Of a DNA stretch of 64,000 bases, positions 11,401 to 21,000 are shown piece by piece. Position 1 is the first letter of the stretch. Every line of letters begins with the position of its first letter. The translations under genes and the position numbers were made by a program. Source of the stretch: Rhyzopertha dominica (Eukaryota > Arthropoda > Insecta > Coleoptera > Bostrichidae); NCBI GenBank assembly GCA_025024175.1, contig QCXZ01000064.1, positions 55,015,325 through 55,079,324 on the forward strand, given 5' to 3'. The notes beneath the pieces are model-generated. The model was not told the origin of the DNA. It made no database searches and was given only the letters and a program-made list of their open reading frames with translations.

Positions 11401-12809
11401 ACAAGCCCAATGAAACAAAAGTTGCTTGAATTGTTTACCTAATATGTCATTTTTTTATTGTACAATTGCATTTTGTATTTTTCCTCTTTCGGATGTTGTG
11501 TATTTACTGTTATTTTTGTACCCTACATAGATAAGTATGTCCGTTGAGTATTAATAAATGTTATTATTATAATTATTATTATATAGCTATGGAAGTTTAA
11601 CTAAAACTAGTCACACTGAAAATAAGGTAGATGAAGTTTCAAATAAAAAACAATGCTGCAAAGTATAGGCTTGCAGCGATTCCTATGATTCGCATTATCA
11701 GAAATAAATGGACTGTTCCTGTGTCTTCATGTGATTAAATTGTGAAGCTTTTACTTAGATCTCAAGGATTAAAATTGAATGACTAGCTCCCATTATTGTT
11801 TTAAAAATTCATATAAATGTATTTCGGTTGATGATTTACGGGTTTAGGTTCGGATGCTACCAAAGCTAAACCCAGTACAATCAAGAACATTGGAACACAC
11901 ACACAATTGGACATTAATAAGTGCAGAATTTAAATTATGTAAATAATTCCTGTGTGCTGCTTTTCTATTGCATACACTAAATTAATGTCAATTCCTTTGT
12001 TTCAGTATGGCAATGAAGGTGTCCCAGATGGCATCCGAATCCTGGGTGAAGCGATATCCCGTAAACAAACCACGATATCAGCCCTAACATCGATAGTGGA
12101 GGTCAAAGTTGAAACAGCCCTTGTTTCCGAGGAACCCCCGAGTAACAAATACTTCATCGCATTGATTTGCTTAATTATAATTGGACTGGCCGCAGCGACA
12201 GTAGCTGCAGTTTTGTACGTTCGACAACGCAGAAGGAACCTGGGACTAAGTGGATTAAATCTTTCACCATCCTCGGACAGCTGTCATCGAAATCACGAAG
12301 ACGAAAAGTCAAATAACCTGCAAAACGAAGAGAACCTGCGGAGATACGCCAATCCGTTGAAGGACGACATCGGGAGCATGGGAAGCATAAATGCCGCGGC
12401 TGCCTGTGCTTTGGACATGCCCAAAGTGAGCATAGTTCGTCCGTTGTCCTCGATGTTGCCCCACGAGAACTCCAGCGAGATGCTGGAGATGATTTCGGAG
12501 GCTGAATGTCCCGGTAGCAGGAAGACCCTGCACGGGATTCCTGGAACAAGCTCGGACAACACTCTCAAGCTAGAGAGCGTCAAGTTAAACGATAACCTGA
12601 AGTTTAACGACGGCTTGAATTCGGCCCACCGAAACAGCCAAATAATGCTCTACAAGGCGCAGAATCCTGACGTACGGAAAAATACTGCCGCCTTCGACGA
12701 TTCGTCAGGACATAAAGACTTTAGCAAAAGTATTATTAATATTACAAAGCAACGGACTTCACAGCCGAACACCAGTGCGAGTGCAGATGTGCTTACAGTG
12801 CTTGTTTAG
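5304..12809 (+). CDS. Ser: Serrate/Jagged Notch ligand, 3' part of gene (six exons)
   Basis: Single-pass membrane ligand of Notch, acting at the cell surface. The coding exons are 5304-5447, 5501-5614, 5666-5875, 7278-7643, 9915-10438 and 12006-12809, and all junctions keep frame. In order they encode seven EGF repeats, a VWC-like Cys-rich module, the Serrate/Jagged membrane-proximal domain, one TM helix and a cytoplasmic tail of about 200 residues. Exon order and spacing match vertebrate Jagged from its tenth EGF onward: the odd EGF with a long first loop, then CHENINDC-type linkage, [17 protein letters not shown], and ...[13 protein letters not shown]...WCG. The signal peptide, MNNL, DSL and earlier EGFs must lie left of the window. 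The tail has two overlapping NxxN motifs (NLQN, NEEN), the Neuralized-binding type in insect Notch ligands, and a hydrophobic C-terminus (TVLV) that could bind a PDZ domain. N bases fall in the fourth EGF (near 7283). Confidence 0.93.
5501..5614 (+). CDS. Ser: Serrate exon: EGF repeat
   Basis: A 53-bp intron precedes this exon and a 51-bp intron follows it. It encodes a calcium-binding-type EGF ([15 protein letters not shown] ... FRCICREGW). The donor is GTATGT at 5615. Both junctions split a codon after its first base, so the exon is symmetric. Confidence 0.9.
5666..5875 (+). CDS. Ser: Serrate exon: two EGF repeats
   Basis: The exon encodes [15 protein letters not shown] ... KNGWKGKTC and then [14 protein letters not shown] ... 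CRCPPDWEG. The second EGF is split by the 1402-bp intron that follows (donor GTGAGA) and is completed at 7278. That intron holds a Penelope-like relic at 6780-7190. Confidence 0.9.
6780..7190 (-). mobile_element. Penelope-like element relic (RT C-terminal half)
   Basis: The minus strand encodes the YVDDIL catalytic box, [16 protein letters not shown], then [12 protein letters not shown], and further on [15 protein letters not shown], the usual order in Penelope-like RTs. Wording and order match the longer relic at 15950-17560, so both come from one family. It is broken by stops and two N bases, and is antisense within a Serrate intron. Confidence 0.8.
7278..7643 (+). CDS. Ser: Serrate exon: end of one EGF plus three EGFs
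   Basis: The acceptor is TTTTTCAG at 7277 and the donor GTAAGTG at 7644. The exon completes the previous EGF, then encodes [14 protein letters not shown]..., [15 protein letters not shown]... and [15 protein letters not shown].... The last two have calcium-binding-type starts. These are the last EGF repeats before the Cys-rich module. N at 7283 hides one residue. Confidence 0.92.
7644..9914. other. Serrate intron
   Basis: A 2271-bp AT-rich intron. Apart from a minus-strand protein-like remnant near 8541-8850, I see no gene. Confidence 0.7.
8541..8850 (-). pseudogene. Unidentified protein-coding remnant
   Basis: About 100 minus-strand codons stay in one frame despite three stops. They read like real protein: [20 protein letters not shown], then [16 protein letters not shown], then [14 protein letters not shown] do not recognise the family. 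Four N bases lie inside. It could be the remnant of a transposon gene or of a retrocopy. Confidence 0.3.
9915..10438 (+). CDS. Ser: Serrate exon: VWC-like module and membrane-proximal domain
   Basis: The acceptor is TTTTTTCAG at 9914. The exon starts at the linker IDDLPSAGS, runs through the Cys-rich module (CRWENH ... [13 protein letters not shown] ... WCGVGNC), then a second Cys cluster ([12 protein letters not shown]), then [19 protein letters not shown] ... [15 protein letters not shown]. The same arrangement follows the last EGF in Jagged/Serrate and is absent from Delta, which settles the family. GC content is clearly higher than in the flanking introns. The donor GTAAGT at 10439 lies on a codon boundary. 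Confidence 0.93.
10835..11260 (+). mobile_element. Penelope-like element relic (N-terminal part)
   Basis: The plus strand reads [20 protein letters not shown] and then [15 protein letters not shown], the usual N-terminal PLE block. After a stop come decayed P..P.LY.L and then [11 protein letters not shown], the last nearly identical to the relic at 17155-17511. Most of the RT fingers and palm are deleted. It lies sense-oriented in the last Serrate intron. Confidence 0.75.
11261..12005. other. Remainder of last Serrate intron
   Basis: AT-rich, with a short ATT/TTA microsatellite near 11560-11585. No gene is seen. It ends in the acceptor TTTGTTTCAG at 12005. Confidence 0.6.
12006..12809 (+). 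CDS. Ser: Serrate last exon: TM and cytoplasmic tail
   Basis: The exon opens with [19 protein letters not shown] and SIVEVKVE, the end of the membrane-proximal domain. The TM helix is [20 protein letters not shown], followed by the stop-transfer VRQRRR. The tail includes [16 protein letters not shown] with two overlapping NxxN motifs, a Ser/Asn-rich middle, and a final TVLV. The TAG stop is at 12807-12809. Lysines (for example DEKSNN, PLKDD) are available as ubiquitin acceptors, in line with ligand endocytosis in this family. Confidence 0.93.
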   Translation, partial: YGNEGVPDGIRILGEAISRKQTTISALTSIVEVKVETALVSEEPPSNKYFIALICLIIIGLAAATVAAVLYVRQRRRNLGLSGLNLSPSSDSCHRNHEDEKSNNLQNEENLRRYANPLKDDIGSMGSINAAAACALDMPKVSIVRPLSSMLPHENSSEMLEMISEAECPGSRKTLHGIPGTSSDNTLKLESVKLNDNLKFNDGLNSAHRNSQIMLYKAQNPDVRKNTAAFDDSSGHKDFSKSIINITKQRTSQPNTSASADVLTVLV

Positions 12810-13985
12810 GTGACACCTGTTCTAGGGGCCAGTGTAATTTTGTTCTTGTGATTAGGGCTCTTCAGTGTTGCTACGAGAGTTTTTATTGTGGTGTAACTAA
12901 TTTTTGTAAATGTTCAGTTTAGATATTTGTTTCTTGTGCAATTTTATTTTCTAGGAATCAAATTCACTTAAACAGTGGCAAAGGCAGCTGTGAACAAATC
13001 TGTCTCATTAGAGATCTGTTGTGTTAATCAATATTTGTGTTGTTCAAGACATTTTTTCCTACTATTTAACTTTTTTTTACTTTATTAATGTGTTGTTCAC
13101 AGTAGCCAGCTGTTTAAATCGTGAGCCCTACTTTTACAATATACAATGCTAATCTTCCCTAAGTGATAGAAGAGCTATGATCTCGTGATGAAAACACGTG
13201 GTGACACAAACAAACGCTTGTTTGTTGATAGTGTGATATTATTTAATATTTTGATTTTGTTTTTTTTATATAAATATAAATTCGATTGTTACGATGTTTA
13301 AAATTATTTTTATTTAAATTGAGTTTTTCTACTGTCTGAGTGACTTCTGTATATAGGTTTGTTTTTGTAGGACTTTTTTGTATTTATTGTAATTGTTCCT
13401 GATCCCAACTTGGAATTTGATGTACTGACACCTTTCTCTCTCTGTATTTGTATTATTTTAAGACTCAGTTAACTTATTTATTACCAGAAGATGATCATTC
13501 CAGTTTTCGTTTGCTAGGTTTTGAAATTGAAAAGGATGCCTTATGATAACAATGTATATATGTAAATATTGGATTATATTAATAGTGTAAGTATTTCCTG
13601 CAGTATTTTTACAGATCGAATTGTGAATCCTGTAAAGTTTTAAAAATTTACAGTAAAGTTGCAACCCCACATTTGTCATTGTCAATATATTTTCCTGTAA
13701 GTTTTTAAAACCACTTTAAAACCCTGTAAAGTACAGTACTTATGCCTAGTTAGACAATAGTGCCTTGTTAAGTGCCTAGGTCCAATTAAAGCACAATATT
13801 TTCATACAATTTGAAAAAATTTGCTACTACACATCCGTTTGAAACATAAAAGTATTAGAGCTGTAATTAAGAATGTTTATGTATATTTGTATAAATTTGC
13901 AATTTATTGTATGACTCGACCAGCTTCTGTATGTAATAAAAGAATAACTAGAGCTTGTGAACTAGATAAAATAAAGTTTTTTTAA
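12810..13985 (+). other. Serrate 3' UTR
   Basis: AT-rich untranslated region ending near two AATAAA signals (13935-13940 and 13970-13975). It holds two K-box hexamers (TGTGAT at 12847-12852 and 13232-13237). Confidence 0.7.
13935..13975 (+). terminator. Poly(A) signals of Serrate
   Basis: AATAAA occurs at 13935-13940 and again at 13970-13975, followed by a T-rich stretch. This fits the transcript end about 1.15 kb after the stop. Confidence 0.6.
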
Positions 13986-14422
13986 TAAACTTTTCTTTGT
14001 ATTTTATATATTGTGCTGATTTGATGAATATTAAGATGCATAATGCTGAAATCAGTTGTGAAATAATTCTTTGTATTAGATAATATTTTGTCGACAAAAA
14101 GCATTCACCCTCGTATTCTATGTATTACAAAAAGATGATGCTATTTTCATCTTACGATGCTGTTTACCAACCCTGGCAAATATGATTTTAGCTAATTATG
14201 AATTTACCATAATAATAAAAACCCACTAACTCTCAAGATATTATAATTATGATTTATTTTCTCATCAGAATACTCATTACATTTCAATGTATAATCTGAT
14301 AAACAATGTAAAACAGCTTCATGTATATTATATACATTTTTCTCTGAGGGCGCGTCCAAATTTAACATTACGTTGATGTCCTATAAAATATTTGTATTTT
14401 ACCCATCTCTAGTTAGTTTATC

Positions 14423-14466
14423 CCAAGGAGGAAGAATAACTATTCTTCCTTATTCTTCCTCCTTGG
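14423..14466. repeat. Perfect 17-bp inverted repeat, 10-nt spacer
   Basis: The left arm CCAAGGAGGAAGAATAA (14423-14439) is the exact reverse complement of 14450-14466. It lies about 420 bp upstream of the ZNF106-like start codon. Confidence 0.75.
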
Positions 14467-14619
14467 TTTATCCACTAACATTTGACAATGACATCAATGG
14501 CAGATGACAGTTGAGCAGAATGCTGCAATGTCAACTGATTCAGGATGTCAATATGTCAACGTCTGTTTAAGTGTTAACAAATTTTATTTGTCAAAGCAAC
14601 GACAGGTTATACATTATAC

Positions 14620-14649
14620 CGTTGTCTGAATAATATTATTCAGACAACG
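14620..14649. repeat. 30-bp perfect palindrome
   Basis: The half-site CGTTGTCTGAATAAT is followed directly by its exact reverse complement. It lies 235 bp upstream of the ZNF106-like start codon, so it may be in the promoter or 5' leader. Confidence 0.75.
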
Positions 14650-14883
14650 ATTATACAAAAAGAAATGTGAAGAAAGATTATTATATATTTAGTTTAAGAG
14701 TTGTGTTTTCTGACTTATAAGGTGTACCCTTTGGTAATTACACGTTTTTAAGCCTTATCCTAGCCTAATTTATATGATTTATGTATTCATTTAAATGGAT
14801 TATACTCTCTGATTATACATTATACACTAAACCTACCAAACAGCAGAACTGTAGCTGAACCTTTAATTTCCAGGTTTCTCACC

Positions 14884-15005
14884 ATGAATTTCAATAACCC
14901 CTGGAATAATAATTTTCGAGGCCATGACAGGGGCAGAGGGTGGCATGGAAATAGATTCGGATGGAGACCACCACCTCGTTATGGAGTACCACTTCCTCCA
15001 CCAAG
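14884..15005 (+). CDS. ZNF106-like exon 1 (start)
   Basis: 40 codons plus two bases, encoding MNFNNPWNNNFRGHDRGRGW and continuing Arg/Gly/Pro-rich (GRG, PPPR, PLPPP). This composition is typical of RNA-binding disordered tails. The exon ends at CCAAG followed by GCAAGT, a non-canonical GC donor. Only this donor keeps frame with exon 2. Confidence 0.7.
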
Positions 15006-18000
15006 GCAAGTTTAAATCCTTTGTGGGTTTTTACCTTTAGTTTACAAATCTTAAATCTACATGTTGACATTAATATTGTAAATAGTAAACAAGCCACTAC
15101 TCTAAAACAATTAGTCTAAAGTTTGTTTACTTTTTTTTAACTACAAGAAAAAACCTTATATAAAGACTTGTCTTATCAAATGTCTACCTACATGTTTAGA
15201 AGGACGTGTTTATTATCTAAATGTTAATTTTCTCGTTAGAACTCATCCACATGTTAGTTTGTTTTTTATCAATCACAGTCCTTTTTGTTCCATATTAAGA
15301 AACATAAATTGTTAGCAATTTATATCTTTCTTGTAATGTAATGTTAACTTTATTGTAATACATTGATTTTATTGACTCTTTAACTGATAACGAGGCTGCA
15401 ATCACACAATATTGTAACCTATGCATTATTGTGTAACTTGATACTACGTANGACCACCTCATATACCATTGCAGTCGGTGCTATTATATGGCTTAGTGTG
15501 TGTGGTTCCTTTAAAATAGTAGAGCTGCATTTTCAGTAACTTATTGTGTCAGTAGTCTTGTGTGGTGTTAGTTCTCCGTAAATCTAAAATGCTGTTGCTT
15601 TCATGGAAATATGATTTACAGTGATGAGCACCACTGTTTACCTGTATAAACATCTTACAAGTTAAAACAAACCTTATAGGTAATAGAATTACATTGTTAT
15701 GAGTGTTTAATTTTAATATGAATTGTACCATTTCTGATGAATGTTTCTTTTAAATGCATTAGAACAGTCAGAGGTTGCTCTAATATATCGCATATATACA
15801 CTGCACAAAACTTATCACAACATGAAGGTTTTTTAATTTTATATTTAATGATTACAAAATTGTTTATACAATTCAGCAGATATTCATGTACTGTGTTGCT
15901 TTTGATCACTCTGACTTTTATTGTTGTTATTTTTTAAAGATTAAACTCTACCAAATCCAACGTTATCCACTTTATTTATAAACGAATTATCAAAGTGCTT
16001 TCAGCTACTACTAGCCATCGTCAGTGCCTTATAAAATTAAAATTGCAAAAGAAAAATAAATTGAAAGTGACTTCAAATTGGATATAAGCAATCCTGACTT
16101 CAAACAAAAAATAGCCTGCATGCCAAAAACACAAACAAGAATTCAATGATCAAATAAAGAATTTAGAATAGGATAACTAAAATTACAAAAATCATTCAAA
16201 ATGTGAAAATTACCGTTATCTATAATTTTGTATATTTGTTACAAAAAATGTGAAGGATTTAAATTAGTTAAACAGGCAGTGTGTTTAAAGGACAATAAAT
16301 GATTTGCTGACAAAGAATTTGTAGTAACTATATCATGAGCAATATCCGAATTTTTATATTTATCATATTGTTTTAAATGTTCATTGCCTCTAATTAAAAA
16401 TGATCTTCCCATTTGACCAGTATAAACAAGAAAAGCTGTATACTCTCAAATTATTCAAAACTGGAATTTTGTCTTTATTGCGAACAAAACGAGAAAACAC
16501 GCTGCCTGCTGTAGAAAATCCAACACTTATTCTACGAGAGGAAAACATTTTAGATAAACTAAGTGAGAATGGACCAACAAACCTAAGAGGATACCAAATT
16601 TTGGCTACTTCAGCATTAATGGTGTTACAAGAAAATTTAAATTTTGTGAAATATTTAGAGTATAATTTTTCTAATAAGTGATTTGGAATGTTATTATTTA
16701 AAGCAATTTGAAGAATTACACCCAGTTCTCTTTCAAAAGCGTTTAAAGAAAGACTTAACGTAAAAAGTCTGCTAAAAGCAGAATGGAATATGGGCATTTT
16801 GTATGTATAAGGGTAGAAAGAAAATGTTGTCCGTACATGTGGGTTTTCTAATAATTTCGAAAGATAGGTAAAGAAAAGACTAGTTTCGTAAAATTAATAA
16901 ATCTAAAAATGGAATTTGATTATTAATTTCTATTTCGTTACTAAATTTTATAGGACTGTTAAGAGAATTTATAAATGTAAGAAAATTATTTAAGTCATTG
17001 TGAAAAAGGTTAAAACCATCATCTGCATAAAACAATACCAAAATTTTATATGGGAAGAAAAGTAAACGTTCATGAAAATATACTATAAATATACTCTAAA
17101 TTATTCATAAAAAGTTCTACTAAAAGTGTACCGAGACGAACCCATTGCTAAACCTCAATTTTGTAAGAAATATTTATTGTTAAAACAAAAATTATATAAG
17201 ACAAATTCTGTTAAAGAAACCAAATTATTTTTGTGTAACACAGGTAAGTTATAATTTAACAGCAAATTGTTTAACATTTTTAGACAGTCTTTTGGAGGAA
17301 TTGAAGGAAATAAATTATTGACATCGAAAGTGACAAGGAATGAGTTGGGAATATTAAAATTCTTAAATTTGTTGGTCAAGTCAATTGAAATATTAATAGC
17401 AATCGAATTTTTGAAATTCAAAACTTTACGAAGGATCAAATTTTGCCAATTAGGTAAATTATAACACAGGTTTGATAGGACAGTTATCTTTGTGTATTTT
17501 AGGAAGTCCATAAAGCCTTGATGTTAATGAATTCATAGACAATAATTTTGACTTAGTACAGTTAAATAATATTTTTGTTGATTCAACTTTGTCTTTGAAT
17601 TTGTTACCCACCTTTTTGTTGATAAATNGATGCTCACATACTTATGTCAAGTTTCTAAGTAGTTCATCTTTAAATGGGTCCACTTTTGACACTGTTACTT
17701 GTTATGTTAGTATAGATATAATGACGACCAAAACAACAACAAAGTTGTGACACACTTAGAACTATTGGTTGAGTAATCCCTTAGCTCTCTGACACCTAAC
17801 GAATGTTTGTGTGTTGTAAACCAGTCCTGCATTAATTCTTACCATTTATTTTTAACTTTAACACTGTCTACTAAATGTCACGATGTACAAAATTTTCTGC
17901 AGTTATAAAAAATATGTGGTTTTAGTATCAGTCAAAATATACTATTGTATGGGGATAAATTCTAAAGTTTAAGGGTATCACGGGTGTTAAACGTATTATG

Positions 18001-21000
18001 TATATGCAATAAAAATCTAAAATACTAAGTGATATGCATAATAAGAGTTTTTATAATATAAACATATACATCCGGACTTTACCGTGTTATATCCCGAGGA
18101 GGGACGGTAAAGGGACACCCTGCATTGATAAGAGTAGACAATATCATTTAAAATTTACTCATTTCTCTATCTAAACCTTTTCATTTAAATTTAAAATTAA
18201 TGTGCTACCTCACTGGCTTGTTTTACATAACAATGCTTTTAGGTGAAATTGTAAAATTTGCAAACCAAATTTGGTTTGCAATTGCTTCATTACTACTTTG
18301 TGTTTTATAAGATGTTTTTATAACTCATACTTGTCTTTTGCTTTAGTGTCCCCTACTGGAATAACCAGTACAACTACAGGGCTCCTCTGCCAATGCAGTT
18401 CAATCCGAGGTTTCCTTTTCAACCAATCAATCCAGATAGACCGTTCCGTTCACCGCCACCGATTAGAAAAGTGCCATCTCCACCACACTCACCCCTACCA
18501 GGAACAGAGGAATACACCTTGAGAGATATACAACAAAAGAGTGAATTGATAAAGAAACAATTAAATCTCATTGGAGAATGTGGTGAATTGGAAACGAACA
18601 TTCCCGATGCTAGTAAACCAGCTGTGCAGTCCACACCAGTTGTCAGTGAATCTGTTAAGACACCACCAGTTACTTCAACACCCCCACCACCTCCTAAATT
18701 AGTTACCACTAAAATGAAACCTGTTAGGAATCAATCTTATAACGTCCAGGAAATCTACGATAAAATAATGTATCACATAACTAATCTCAGTCATGGAAAG
18801 AAGATGAATCTCATAAACACTGCATCTGCAGGTTATGATGAAGCGATAAAACAGATTCAAAAGAAAGAACGTCTTGAACTATCACGTGCTCTGCGTGATA
18901 TGTGCAACCAAAACATGGAAGATTCGACATACGTTATAAATTCGATCATTCCTGACATAGGTATCAAGCTTGAAGATTTACCTGCTGAAGTAATTGCAGA
19001 ATTGAGTAGTACATTAAATTTGAATGAAGATGTGTTGCCGGACGAGAGTTCCATTGATCCAGAGCTCTTATTTAAACAGGCTGAGGACATGTTATCAATG
19101 GATTTTTTGGATATCCTTGGTGATAATTCAGAACCAGCTTTGAAATCTCCCCCTGCACCGTTTGATGAGGATTTAAGTCAGGCTGCACTGTCTTTGGTAG
19201 CCCAACCACCGCCTCCTCCGCCATTAGAACCAACTGTTTTTCCACCATGTGACAACACTGAACCTATAATCTGCACACCTTACGATAACACGGAACCAGT
19301 AATCAGCACTCCGATCAAAAGAAAAGTGAGCACAATCAAAAGTACAGAGCAAGGTGGATCTGATATGGCAGATTTTGCTCATTTGCCGGGAATCGTACCG
19401 TTGTCCTATCATTTAGACAGTTCTTTGCACAGAGTTGGAAATGACGCTGGATTTTCAAAAGCTACATCTCTTGAGGAATCCTACAATCAGTTTGTATCTG
19501 ACATAGAAGCCATGAGTAAAGAAACTTCATCGGTATCAGAAACACCATTAATGGTTCGTCCCCCGCCAGACAAAAGCGTGGATGCTTCCCCACATGCAAC
19601 TGCATCTTCATTTGGCTTGGATCTTTTACCGAGTGATTTTAAATTGTCTTCTTCCTATTTGAATTTTTCTAGCATTGCTAGTGGTGCTAAAGAGAAAGCA
19701 GAGGAAGAAGCGAGGAAAATTTCAAGTCCACAAATTGCAGTCTCCCCTGCAATATCTACTGAAAACATAATGAGTGCCCCTGCTGCATCAGAAAACATGT
19801 GTAGTTTGATTAAGGAAAAAACTGACAAAGTAAAGATGCAGTATGAAGAGGAGTTGAAAAAGACTGAAATTAGTAATCTAGCACAACCTAAGCATAACTT
19901 GAGTGCCAGGAGTTCCCAGTTAGAGGTAAAACAAGATATTGACAGTAGGCTGCATGACCATCAGAGATCTTCACAAACAAATAATTTGCTTACTACCAGG
20001 ACGCTTCAGCAGTCTATACATACCTCCGTTCCATTGTTGGAAAAACACCATACTACAGTTAAGCAAGGAAGTCCACAAATTGAATCTTCACAGAGGCATC
20101 ATGGTCACGCTTCGCCATTGGTACTTCCTACACAGCAGAAGTTGGATAATAAATCTCATGTTCCTCAGTTGCCACTAAAACATGATCCCATTGTTTCGCA
20201 GTCTGGGAATGCCCAAGCTGATAACCTGACTGTGAAGCAAAAGTCGTCGGTTTCGAGCCATCATCAGCTCCCTTTAAATCAAAATGTTAGAAACAATAGA
20301 GAAAGTCCAAAAGTTTCATCATCACCAAAGCACAGTGACTGTTCCATAGAGAAGATAGACCACAGGCTTCCAGATCCAGCCTCTAGCAGTTCTATAACCA
20401 ATAGATCTCATAGTACAACGGATTCGTTAAGGCGAGAAAACAAGGTGGATCTTTGGCTTTCCAAAGACAGACATTGTTCCTCAAGTCCCAAAGAAGCCTT
20501 ATCTGAACACAGGACCATGTCTTTAGATGAGCGTTTACGTTTAGAGCTTGGAATTAATTCAGATAATAAACAATCTGGAAATGACGATAACCACAGAAAA
20601 AGAGAACGACACAAAGATAGATATCGACATTCTGACCAGGAACACAGGTCTTCGAGGGGAGAAAAGGTTAAATATCGTGTTAGAGTACAATATTCCGCAC
20701 CTTCACCTACACCACCTGACCCACTAAGTTATATATCACCACTTTCAGATCTCGACCAGGTTGATTCATCTAGAAGAATTTCTAGATCTGGCAGCTTAGA
20801 TAACTTCAGGGAACGAAAGAATGCTGATGAAGTTATGAAGTGTGATAAGAGTATTAAGAGAAGTACAGAGGATGTAAAAACTATGCCAAAGAAGGGTGAT
20901 TCAACGTTGACTAGAGAAACTGCCAATAGGGGAATGAAGAGTCAAGTGTCACATGCAATGCCAAGCAAATCACTTGATAGCAAGCATGAACTCTCAAAAA

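Larger units (their letters stand above)
15006..18346 (+). other. Intron 1 with GC-AG boundaries
   Basis: The 3341-bp intron starts GCAAGT (AAG|GCAAGT fits the strong GC-donor consensus) and ends TTGCTTTAG. The alternative GT four bases on would bring a stop (TAA) in the sixth codon of exon 2. It contains a Penelope-like element, an N at 15451, and otherwise AT-rich DNA. Confidence 0.75.

Noticed and set aside
12175..12583. Three overlapping minus-strand open frames
   Set aside because: They lie fully inside the Serrate tail exon, which has clear domain evidence on the plus strand and higher GC.
15010..15011. GT donor four bases after the chosen splice site
   Set aside because: It would put exon 2 in a frame with TAA in its sixth codon; the GC donor keeps frame with 2,200 codons.
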